Origin: Spirochaetia bacterium
GTDB taxonomy: Bacteria; Spirochaetota; Spirochaetia; CAKZLE01
Length of the DNA stretch: 64,000 bases
NCBI GenBank assembly: GCA_021736385.1
Contig: JAIPFY010000001.1
Span: forward strand, 135,457 to 199,456
Direction of reading: 5' to 3'
How positions within the stretch are numbered: position 1 is the first letter of the stretch; each line of letters begins with the position of its first letter. Shown piece by piece: positions 55,011 through 64,000 of the stretch. A program made the position numbers and the translations under genes. The notes under the pieces are model-generated. The model was not told where the DNA came from. It saw only the letters and a list, made by a program, of their open reading frames with translations, and did no database searches.

Positions 55011-57248
55011 ATGCGCTATGACTCAAAAGAACGTATTATAGATGCCCTTATCGCCGAAAACCCTGTGATAGTATCTATACTTAGTGATAAGAGCATAAAT
55101 AACGAGCAGATGATCCAACAGATCAGAGATGCTGTGCTTCTTATGCTTCGGGAACACCCGAAGGCCTATGCCTACTACCGGGGAGAGGCGAAGGGTGAGA
55201 AATCATTCTTCAAGCTCTCATGGCATGATCTTGCATGCATGAGAGTCCTGGATTATCTGGAGCACGAAGGAGAGGTCTTTGCAGACCAGAACCTCCGGGG
55301 GAAGCCGGTGAGTTCACGGCCGTTCACCCTGCTGCGAAAGGCCGTGCGTGACCGGAAGTTCCCGGCATCTGAGGATTTCTACGAAGATATGCTTCATCTG
55401 TTCCGGCAGCTCAACGGTCTTGAGCAGCAGACGATGCCGACAAGACAGCAGGTCTATGACTGGATGGGAAAGAACCCCTCTGGTCTGGATGTGCAGATCA
55501 TCAAGCTCAGAGAAGAGCAGAAACAACGGATCATCACGCTGCTGATACAGGAACTCAGGACAGAGAGCCGTTCTGCTGCCTATACCCTCCCCGAACACTG
55601 CAGTGACGAAGAGGCTCATGCCTTGATCTCATCCTGGTGGCAGGACGATACGTTTCAGCTGATCCACGCCGTCCGTTCGGTAGCACGGCTGCAGAAGATG
55701 CTTGATGGATCCCTCTCGCAGCAGACCCTCAAGATCATGGAAGAGGCTGCTGAGAAAGGCATCCCCATCTTCGTCACCCCCTTCTTCCTCTCCCTGCTGC
55801 TGGTCGATCCTCCCGAGGGGTACCGGCATGCAGATATCGCCATCCGCGACTACGTCCTCTACTCACAGGACCTCGTCGATGAGTTCGGAGAGATCTCAGC
55901 CTGGGAGAAGGAAGACATCGCCGTACCGGGTAAACCCAATGCCGCAGGATGGATCCTGCCCTCGAACAATATTCACCGCAGATACCCGAACGTGGCCATC
56001 TTCATCCCCTCTACCATGGGAAGAGCCTGCGGAGGGCTGTGCGCCTACTGTCAGAGGATGTATGATTTCCAGAAAGGCCGTTTCAACTTCGATCTGGAAC
56101 ATCTCAAACCCAGGGAACGATGGTCATCACAGCTCAAACGACTGATGAACTACTTCGAGAAAGACTCCCAGCTGCAGGACATCCTGATCACCGGAGGGGA
56201 TGCGATGATGAGCTCGGTCGCATCGCTCAAAGAGATCCTTGATGCCGTCCATGACATGGCAGTACGCAAACGGGCAGCGAACAGAGCCCGTGCCAACGGT
56301 GAGAAGTATGCAGAGATCGTACGGGTCCGTCTCGGGACGAAGATACCGGTGTACCTGCCCTCGCGGATCAGCACCGAGCGGGTCGCCGTACTGAAGGAGT
56401 TCAGAAAGAAGGCACAGAAAGTCGGGATCAAGCAGTTCGTCATCCAGACACACTTCTCCTCAGCGATGGAAGTCACTCCTGAAGCAGCAGCGGCGATCGG
56501 CAGACTGATCGAAGCGGGCTGGAGCATTCACAATCAGGAAGTCTTCACCGTCGCAGCCTCCCGGCGGGGACATACGGCGAGACTTCGCCAGGTGCTCAAT
56601 CAGATCGGGGTCCTGCCCTACTACACCTTCACGGTGAAAGGATACCGGGAGAATCGTGAACTCTTCGCCAACAACTCACGATCTATCCAGGAGCAGGTCG
56701 AAGAGAAATCGATCGGACGGGTGGACCCGAAGTACTACAGCAGGATCAGAAGCTTCGCCAAGGACCCGACCAGTATGTATGAACATATCGAAGAGATCCG
56801 CTCTGCAGAGGAGATACCCTTCATCGCTACCGACCGCAACACGATCAATCTGCCGGGGGTGGGCAAGAGCAACACCTACCGGACCATCGGTATCACCGAA
56901 GACGGGAGGAGGATCCTCTCCTTCGAACAGGATCACTCACGTCCGCACAGTCCCATCATACACACGATGGGAGAGGTCATCATCATCGAATCGAAGTCGG
57001 TAGCTGCCTATCTCAGGCAGATCGAAGAGATGGGAGAACACATCGAGGACTATCAGACCATCTGGGGGTATTCGGCAGGGTATATCGAATCACGCATCCC
57101 GATCTTCGAATACCCCGGCTACCCGTTCCGGATCACCGGGGAGTTCACCAACCTCTCGCTGCCCAAGGAACATACCAGACACCACAACCGGCTCACCCGC
57201 GTGGAATACGTGGACAACGATGCAGCGATCAACGACGGCTTCTACTGA
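55011..57248 (+). CDS. KamA-family radical SAM protein (lysine 2,3-aminomutase-like) with long N-terminal extension
   Basis: CGGLCAYCQRMYD (CX3CX2C), ITGGDAMMSS, PLP-region-like C-terminal half; start after GGGAGAG. Confidence 0.88.
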   Translation: MRYDSKERIIDALIAENPVIVSILSDKSINNEQMIQQIRDAVLLMLREHPKAYAYYRGEAKGEKSFFKLSWHDLACMRVLDYLEHEGEVFADQNLRGKPVSSRPFTLLRKAVRDRKFPASEDFYEDMLHLFRQLNGLEQQTMPTRQQVYDWMGKNPSGLDVQIIKLREEQKQRIITLLIQELRTESRSAAYTLPEHCSDEEAHALISSWWQDDTFQLIHAVRSVARLQKMLDGSLSQQTLKIMEEAAEKGIPIFVTPFFLSLLLVDPPEGYRHADIAIRDYVLYSQDLVDEFGEISAWEKEDIAVPGKPNAAGWILPSNNIHRRYPNVAIFIPSTMGRACGGLCAYCQRMYDFQKGRFNFDLEHLKPRERWSSQLKRLMNYFEKDSQLQDILITGGDAMMSSVASLKEILDAVHDMAVRKRAANRARANGEKYAEIVRVRLGTKIPVYLPSRISTERVAVLKEFRKKAQKVGIKQFVIQTHFSSAMEVTPEAAAAIGRLIEAGWSIHNQEVFTVAASRRGHTARLRQVLNQIGVLPYYTFTVKGYRENRELFANNSRSIQEQVEEKSIGRVDPKYYSRIRSFAKDPTSMYEHIEEIRSAEEIPFIATDRNTINLPGVGKSNTYRTIGITEDGRRILSFEQDHSRPHSPIIHTMGEVIIIESKSVAAYLRQIEEMGEHIEDYQTIWGYSAGYIESRIPIFEYPGYPFRITGEFTNLSLPKEHTRHHNRLTRVEYVDNDAAINDGFY

Positions 57249-60200
57249 TCACACCTTCGGCCTGTTGATCAGGTCGTCTATGAGGAACTCCATCCGGTTG
57301 ACGACATTGACCTCACTCATCCCTGAGTCCATATCGAGAAAGAGCAGATTGAGCTCCGGGTAGAGCGTCCTGACCCGCTTCTCGACCCCTTTGGCGATCA
57401 CATGGTTGGCAATACAGCCGAAGGGCTGCAGACAGACGATCGTATGCACGTTCTCCTGGGCAAAAGTCACGATATCACCGGAGAGCAGCCAGGTCTCACC
57501 GAACTGATTGACCAGATCGATCACGTCAGATGCCTTTCTCGCCATATCCTTGATGGAATGGAACGGGGTGAGCTCACCCCGGAACCCCTTCATGATCCCG
57601 TTCACATGGGAGAACATCCTGTCCATGTATCCTTCTGCACGGGAGAGCAGATGGATGATAGCATGCTTGACCTCTTCGATATGGTTCGCCGCATTGTACT
57701 GCGTCGAGACCAGAGGTATCAGGAAGAAATCGATCAGAGGGGGGACCTCAGGCTGGATCCCCTTCTTGATCAGCCAGTCTGTGGTATAGAGATTCCCGAA
57801 GGGATTGAACTTCACATAGATCTCACCGACGATACCCACCTTCGGGACATCCTTGAGATCCCTCATCGGCAGGGCATTGAACTCCCGGACCGCCTGCTCG
57901 AGCAATTGATACATCTTCCGCTTAGCCCGGTGATCGATGATCCGCTTGCCCCTGTCGATATACTTCTCCACCAGTCTCATGGCAGAGCCCTGCTCCACCT
58001 CCCTGACAGCGGCATAGTAGTAGAGTTTGGCAAGTACATCACCAAAGACCAGCCCATAGAGGGCAGTGAGGGTGAAGGGCAGTTTTCTGACCGTGAAACC
58101 GGGCTGCTCATTGAGCATCCTGCTCGTCCTGTTCGTCGTTGAGACGGTGACGACCGGGATATCATCATAGCCGGCCCTCACCAGAGCACGCTTGAGCAGA
58201 GAGACATAGCTCGATGCCCTGCACTGCCCACCGGTCTGTGTCAGTCCGACAGCGACATTGTTCAAGTCATACCTGCCGCTGCGCAGCGCCTTGATCAGAT
58301 CCCCGATCACGATCGTTGCAGGATAGCAGATATCATTATTGGAGTACCGCAGCCCGAGCTCTATACTCTCTCGATTCGCCATCGGCAGTACATCGATCCT
58401 GTACCCCTGATTCCTGAAGGCGGCAATGAGAAAGTCCGTATAGAACAGGGAGAACTGCGGTGCGATGACCGTACGCTTCTTATCCTTCTTCGTGAAGATC
58501 CTTGTGGTGATCCGTTCGATCTTCATCCCGATATAATCTACTTTCCTTCCCCGAATCGATTCCACCAGGGATCGCACCCGCAGGTTCACCGACCCGGGAC
58601 TGGTCATCTCATCGATCTTGATCAGGGTAGGATTCTTCCCGTACTTGTTGAGGATCGACTTGATCTCATCCACGGTGATCGCATCCGGTCCGCATCCGAA
58701 CGAGTTGAGCTGAATGACCTCCACATGCCTTTGATGCCCCGCCCAGTGAGCAGCATGATAGAGTCTGTTGGGAAATGACCACTGGGTGAGTACATGTATG
58801 TCACGAAGCTTCTGCTCAGGAGGCGGTGGTACCGAGTCTTCGGTTATGACGTCGAACCCCAGAGAGCAGATGATCTCAGGGATCTTCATGTTCACGAAGG
58901 GGTCGATATGATAGGGTCTGCCGAGCAGGAGCATGACACTCCTGCCTTCACGTTCAGCATCACGTACGATCGCTGCAGAACTCTCCTGCACAGCCGCACG
59001 CACCCTCATACGCTCTCTAATCGCTGCCCGGACCGCTTTCTCCACAGTCCTGCGGGGGATACCGAACTGTGCGAAATACTCGACACTGCGTGCGATGAGC
59101 AGTCTCTTCTTGTTGAAGCTGAACGATGGGTTGTCAAACGGTATACCGTAGGTCCCCAGAGGATCTATGGACGACTCTATGACCTGAGGATACCCGGTGA
59201 CTACCGGGCAGTTGTACTTGTTCAGGGCATTGGAGTACTCATCATCATTGAACCGTATCTTGGGATAGAAGATCCGGTCTACCTGCTTCTCAACAAGATT
59301 GATGATGTGTCCGTTGGTGATCTTCGCAGGGAAGCAGATATTCTCAGACATCACCGAACTGTAACCCTTCTCTGCGAGATCCTGTGTCGAAGGATCTGAG
59401 AGTACCACTTCGAAACCGCAGGAGACGAAGAGGGTGTTCCAGAAGGGAAGATCCTCCCACATGTTCAGGACCCTCGGGATACCGATACGCATCAGGGGTT
59501 CCCGCCCCTCAGGCTTATTCGGACGGTTCAGGATCAGTTCCCGTTTGACAGCAGTCAGATTCACCCCGGTCCTCGATCCTTTTGCCTGATTGGTGAAGAT
59601 ACGCTCACACTTGTTCCCGGTATAGAACTTCGTGCGTACCCCTTCCTGCTCAAGACGGTCGGCATAGCTGAGCATCATCACCTCACAGGCATTCTCACAA
59701 CCGTGACAGGTGATCAGCCGCTTGGAATAGGCAGCTGCATCTTCGAGATGCTCCCATCCGATGAACGAAGATGGTCCTGTATGCTGCTGCTGGTAGTCAT
59801 CCCTTGAGAGCAGAGCTGCTCCCCACGCCCCCATCAACTCCGATCGGTCGGGTCTGACCACCTCCCGCTCAGTGATCAGCTCCATGGCACGCAGGATAGC
59901 GGGATTCCTGAAGGTCCCCCCCTGGACTACGATATGGTCACCGAGGACCCCGGGATCAGAGATCTTGAGCACCTTGTTCAGACAGTTCTTGATCACTGAA
60001 TAGGCAAGTCCTGCAGAGATATCTGCAAGCTCTCCCCCCTCACGGAGCACCTGCTTCACTTTGGAGTTCATGAAGACCGTACAGCGTGAACCGAGATCAT
60101 AGGGATGTTCGGAAAAACATGCCAGCCGGGAGAATTCCTGGACAGAGGTACCCATGGACTGTGCGAAGGTCTCGATGAACGAACCGGATCCGGAGGAACA

Positions 60201-61571
60201 GGATTCATTGAGCTCCATGTTCTCGATCACCCGATCCCGTACGAAGATCGCCTTCATATCCTGTCCGCCGATGTCCATGATGAACGAGACATCAGGCTCG
60301 AAGGACTGAGCCCCCCGGTAATGGGCGATGGTCTCGACATAGCTGTGATCGAGGGTAAAGGCGAACTTGATCAGATCCTCCCCATACCCTGTCGAAGCCG
60401 TCCGGGCTATGGTGATCTCAGCCCCGGAGGCTCTGATCGCAGAGAGGAGGGCATTCAACCCCTTGAGGACTGCCTCTACAGGATTCCCCCTGTTGGCCGA
60501 GTAATAGGTGAAGGCAAGCCTCCCATCCTCATCGATCAGCACGACCTTGGTGGTCGTGGAGCCTGAATCGATACCGAGGAATGCCGACTTGCCGTCAAGT
60601 TCTGAGAGCTCGACAGTCTTCATCGTATACCGCTCGAATCGCTTCTGCCACTGCGTGAACTCCTGTGCATCGGCAAAGAGCCGAGGCAGGGTGGCAGCTG
60701 AAGCGAGCTTGATCTTCTGTGACTCTTCGATCCTGTGCCGCAGATCTGCAGCGGTATGAGAGACACCCTGGACCAGGGCTCTCAGGGCAGCACCTGCAGC
60801 GGGGATGAACTCAGGGGTAAGCCGCTCATCGATCAGCTGCGGGTCTATGACCTGGTCTTCCTGCAGATGGACGACCTCCAGGAAGGTCCTCTTCAGCATC
60901 GGCTGGAAGGTGAACGGACCGCCTGCGAAGAGGATCTTCTCCCTGATCTCCATACCGCGAGCGAGGGCACTGACCAGCTGGAAGGAGACCGCACGATAGA
61001 TCGAAGCAGCGATATCGGCAGCAGGGACATCCCTGCTGATCAGGTTCTGTATGTCCGTCTTGGCAAAGACACCGCATCGGGAGGCGATGGAATGGCAGGA
61101 GGTATGTCCGGCGGCAAGATCACTCAGTTCAGATACCGGTACATCGAGCAGTTCAGCCATCTGGTCGATGAACGCCCCCGTCCCGCCTGCACAGTTGCCG
61201 TTCATGCGCATATCGGGTTTGAGGTTCTCATCGAAGAAGATGATCTTTGCGTCTTCCCCGCCCAGATCGATCACCGTCCTCACTTCCGGCATATAGCGCT
61301 TTACCACTTCACTGGAAGCGACGACCTCCTGTACGAACGGGAGCCCTGAACGTTCAGCGACTCCCATCCCTGCGGTCCCGGTGAACAGGACTGATATGAG
61401 ATCATCGTCATCGATGATCTCACCGATCCCGGAGAGCATATCAAGGAGCACTGCGAAGACTGCAGCGTTATGCCGCTGATATCTGCTGTGCAGGATGCGT
61501 CCTGCAGTATCTGTCAGGATGACCTTGGCGGTCGTAGACCCGATATCTATACCCAATAAGAACTGTTTCAT
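57249..61571 (-). CDS. Giant 2-hydroxyacyl-CoA dehydratase activase-like protein (tandem BcrAD/BadFG ASKHA domains plus DUF2229-like region)
   Basis: Two ASKHA domains (FLLGIDIGSTTAK, FLGIDSGSTTTKVVLID), two cluster motifs (NCAGGTGAFIDQMA, ESCSSGSGSFIETFA), about 750-aa C-terminal half. Confidence 0.92.
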   Translation of the reverse strand: MKQFLLGIDIGSTTAKVILTDTAGRILHSRYQRHNAAVFAVLLDMLSGIGEIIDDDDLISVLFTGTAGMGVAERSGLPFVQEVVASSEVVKRYMPEVRTVIDLGGEDAKIIFFDENLKPDMRMNGNCAGGTGAFIDQMAELLDVPVSELSDLAAGHTSCHSIASRCGVFAKTDIQNLISRDVPAADIAASIYRAVSFQLVSALARGMEIREKILFAGGPFTFQPMLKRTFLEVVHLQEDQVIDPQLIDERLTPEFIPAAGAALRALVQGVSHTAADLRHRIEESQKIKLASAATLPRLFADAQEFTQWQKRFERYTMKTVELSELDGKSAFLGIDSGSTTTKVVLIDEDGRLAFTYYSANRGNPVEAVLKGLNALLSAIRASGAEITIARTASTGYGEDLIKFAFTLDHSYVETIAHYRGAQSFEPDVSFIMDIGGQDMKAIFVRDRVIENMELNESCSSGSGSFIETFAQSMGTSVQEFSRLACFSEHPYDLGSRCTVFMNSKVKQVLREGGELADISAGLAYSVIKNCLNKVLKISDPGVLGDHIVVQGGTFRNPAILRAMELITEREVVRPDRSELMGAWGAALLSRDDYQQQHTGPSSFIGWEHLEDAAAYSKRLITCHGCENACEVMMLSYADRLEQEGVRTKFYTGNKCERIFTNQAKGSRTGVNLTAVKRELILNRPNKPEGREPLMRIGIPRVLNMWEDLPFWNTLFVSCGFEVVLSDPSTQDLAEKGYSSVMSENICFPAKITNGHIINLVEKQVDRIFYPKIRFNDDEYSNALNKYNCPVVTGYPQVIESSIDPLGTYGIPFDNPSFSFNKKRLLIARSVEYFAQFGIPRRTVEKAVRAAIRERMRVRAAVQESSAAIVRDAEREGRSVMLLLGRPYHIDPFVNMKIPEIICSLGFDVITEDSVPPPPEQKLRDIHVLTQWSFPNRLYHAAHWAGHQRHVEVIQLNSFGCGPDAITVDEIKSILNKYGKNPTLIKIDEMTSPGSVNLRVRSLVESIRGRKVDYIGMKIERITTRIFTKKDKKRTVIAPQFSLFYTDFLIAAFRNQGYRIDVLPMANRESIELGLRYSNNDICYPATIVIGDLIKALRSGRYDLNNVAVGLTQTGGQCRASSYVSLLKRALVRAGYDDIPVVTVSTTNRTSRMLNEQPGFTVRKLPFTLTALYGLVFGDVLAKLYYYAAVREVEQGSAMRLVEKYIDRGKRIIDHRAKRKMYQLLEQAVREFNALPMRDLKDVPKVGIVGEIYVKFNPFGNLYTTDWLIKKGIQPEVPPLIDFFLIPLVSTQYNAANHIEEVKHAIIHLLSRAEGYMDRMFSHVNGIMKGFRGELTPFHSIKDMARKASDVIDLVNQFGETWLLSGDIVTFAQENVHTIVCLQPFGCIANHVIAKGVEKRVRTLYPELNLLFLDMDSGMSEVNVVNRMEFLIDDLINRPKV

Positions 61572-61711
61572 CATGTGCCTCATAGTACTGCGCAAACGGC
61601 TAACTGATCAGGTAATACTATCGTATTATCAGAAACCGCTCAATACCGTCAGAACACTTCGTTCTTCCATTGAAGCATGTAGTTTTTTTATCGATAGGCC
61701 TCAAAACCAGC

Positions 61712-61739
61712 TTGTCTTTACCAAGTATAATGGTATAAT
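61712..61739 (+). promoter_or_regulatory. Predicted leaderless promoter (P-loop gene)
   Basis: TTGTCT-16-TATAAT, 6 nt to the ATG at 61746. Confidence 0.6.
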
Positions 61740-61745
61740 CGCTGT

Positions 61746-62276
61746 ATGAAATATGTTTCCAGACTGCAACAAACACCTCCGATCCTCATGATAGGATCGA
61801 CTGCCAAAAAGCTCGGAAAGACCAGTCTCATCTGCTCCGCTCTTGAAGGACTCAAGACCGAGCATAGGGTCTCTGTGATCAAGATCACACCCCTTGATGT
61901 GATGGAAGCACCGTTCACCATCACCTTGAGTACCCGATGCAACCCTGAAGGCACCACTGATACCGACCGCTTCATCGCAGCCGGTGCTGCACAGGCCTAC
62001 TGGATCAGAAGTTCCCACATGCAGCTCGATGAGGCTCTGGCGCTGGTACTCAGACGTATCCCGTCTGATCATCTGTGCATCATCGAATCATCGAGCGCCT
62101 ATGAGCTGCTCGAGCCGAACCTGTTCATCATGCTCAGAGGGAATGAAGATGAGATCAAACGATCGGCTGAATACGCACTGTCTCACGCAGATGTGATCCT
62201 CGACCGGGGGCAGCATGCTGTCGATCAGCTGCAGATCACCTTCGACGGGACCAGCTATCAGTACAGCGGACTATAG
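61746..62276 (+). CDS. P-loop NTPase-like protein (MobB-like fold), unknown function
   Basis: IGSTAKKLGKTSLI P-loop-like motif, IIESSSAYELLEPNLFIML; divergent from the activase gene. Confidence 0.55.
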   Translation: MKYVSRLQQTPPILMIGSTAKKLGKTSLICSALEGLKTEHRVSVIKITPLDVMEAPFTITLSTRCNPEGTTDTDRFIAAGAAQAYWIRSSHMQLDEALALVLRRIPSDHLCIIESSSAYELLEPNLFIMLRGNEDEIKRSAEYALSHADVILDRGQHAVDQLQITFDGTSYQYSGL

Positions 62277-62294
62277 GACTCAGTGCGAGGATCC

Positions 62295-63128
<834 letters not shown>

Positions 63129-64000
63129 CTAGCCCCTCCTTTCCCTGTGGGTATGTATGAGATAGGGTATGATGAACAGTGCAGCCAGCAGGAACAGGAC
63201 CACTGCCATAGCCGCCCCGGAGGCGAAGTTGTTGGCCCGGAAGGTGGTCAGATACATATTGATCGATGGATGCCCGGTATTCGCATTATCGGCACCGGCC
63301 ATGGCATAGATCAGATCGAACATCTTCAGTGAGATATGGGCAAGCACGATGACAGCACTCAAAGTGATGGGCTTGAGATTGGGAATAGCGATACGCATAT
63401 AGTAGATGAACTCATTCGCCCCGTCCAGCTGTGCAGACTCCCTGATACTCTCAGGCAGTGCCCGCAGACCGGCAAGGTACAGTGCCATGGCATACCCTGA
63501 GTACTGCCAGATCGATGCGATGCAGATACCCAGCGTGGCCAGATTGAACCCGTGCATCTCTTCGAAAGGAAGGATCGGCGGGAGCAGCCGGTGGATCACC
63601 GAAGCATAGAGCAGCGTGATCAGCAGCATGACGATACTGAAGGTACGGCCCTTCGGGCTGCCGGTACGCAGGCTTCTGATCAGCAGGGTCAGGAAGACGA
63701 AAGCAAGGATGATACTGAGGACCTGAAAGAGATCCTGCCAGTTGAACTGGAGGATCGTAGCCCTGCTGCTGATCCACAGGAACGTCCCTGCCGTACCGCC
63801 GAAGAAGGTCGGTATGATATTCACGCCTCCGCTCGGAGCGAACAGCCAGCGCCATATCGTACCGGTCACGATGAACGACAGAGCCATGGGATAGAGGAAC
63901 AGGGTGCGAAAGAACCCCTCTGCCCGCACCTTCCTGTCGAGCAGGACAGCGAAGAGAAAGCCGAAGAACAGGGTCCCTGCCATGAGCAGGATAGAATAGA
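63129..64000 (-). CDS. Carbohydrate ABC transporter permease (MalF-like), truncated at window edge
   Basis: EAA loop ESAQLDGANEFIYYMRIAIPNLKPI; the frame stays open from 63983 to the window end. Confidence 0.9.
   Translation of the reverse strand, partial: YSILLMAGTLFFGFLFAVLLDRKVRAEGFFRTLFLYPMALSFIVTGTIWRWLFAPSGGVNIIPTFFGGTAGTFLWISSRATILQFNWQDLFQVLSIILAFVFLTLLIRSLRTGSPKGRTFSIVMLLITLLYASVIHRLLPPILPFEEMHGFNLATLGICIASIWQYSGYAMALYLAGLRALPESIRESAQLDGANEFIYYMRIAIPNLKPITLSAVIVLAHISLKMFDLIYAMAGADNANTGHPSINMYLTTFRANNFASGAAMAVVLFLLAALFIIPYLIHTHRERRG

Overview
Chromosomal window of a probable Spirochaetota bacterium; the lineage is inferred from archaeal-type PheRS, spdEFG1-like EF-G, a carD-ispD-ispF operon and class II PurE. 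It is compact and almost fully coding. The left edge holds a tyrosine recombinase next to tRNA-Leu(CAG), probably the end of an integrated element. The rest is mainly housekeeping: GH3; a four-gene YmdB-like/RseC-like/phosphoesterase/ferredoxin operon; peroxiredoxin; pyrG; lptCAB-rpoN-hpf-hprK-HPr; lexA-holA; uvrC; a photoproduct-lyase-like radical SAM gene; thyX; znuACB; rsmE; lplA; an orphan peptide-binding protein; malQ; carD-ispDF; fusA; GH13 with a LacI regulator; pheST; an alkyltransferase-like protein; a nine-gene purine operon (purL-M-QS-C-E-F-D-N-H); a KamA-family enzyme; a giant 2-hydroxyacyl-CoA dehydratase activase; and sugar ABC permeases. No CRISPR array or defence island was seen. 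The most notable observations are: (1) recurrent predicted leaderless promoters, with the -10 box ending 6-8 nt before the ATG of at least 11 genes; (2) a promoter, structured-RNA and terminator unit upstream of purL; (3) a PurQ protein fused to a C-terminal PurS-like region; (4) enzyme-family members with altered catalytic residues (YmdB-like, E2-acyltransferase-like, ATL); (5) convergent gene pairs with no room for terminators; (6) a perfect inverted repeat over the divergent malQ/carD promoters. All calls come from reading the sequence and family knowledge; no searches were run.
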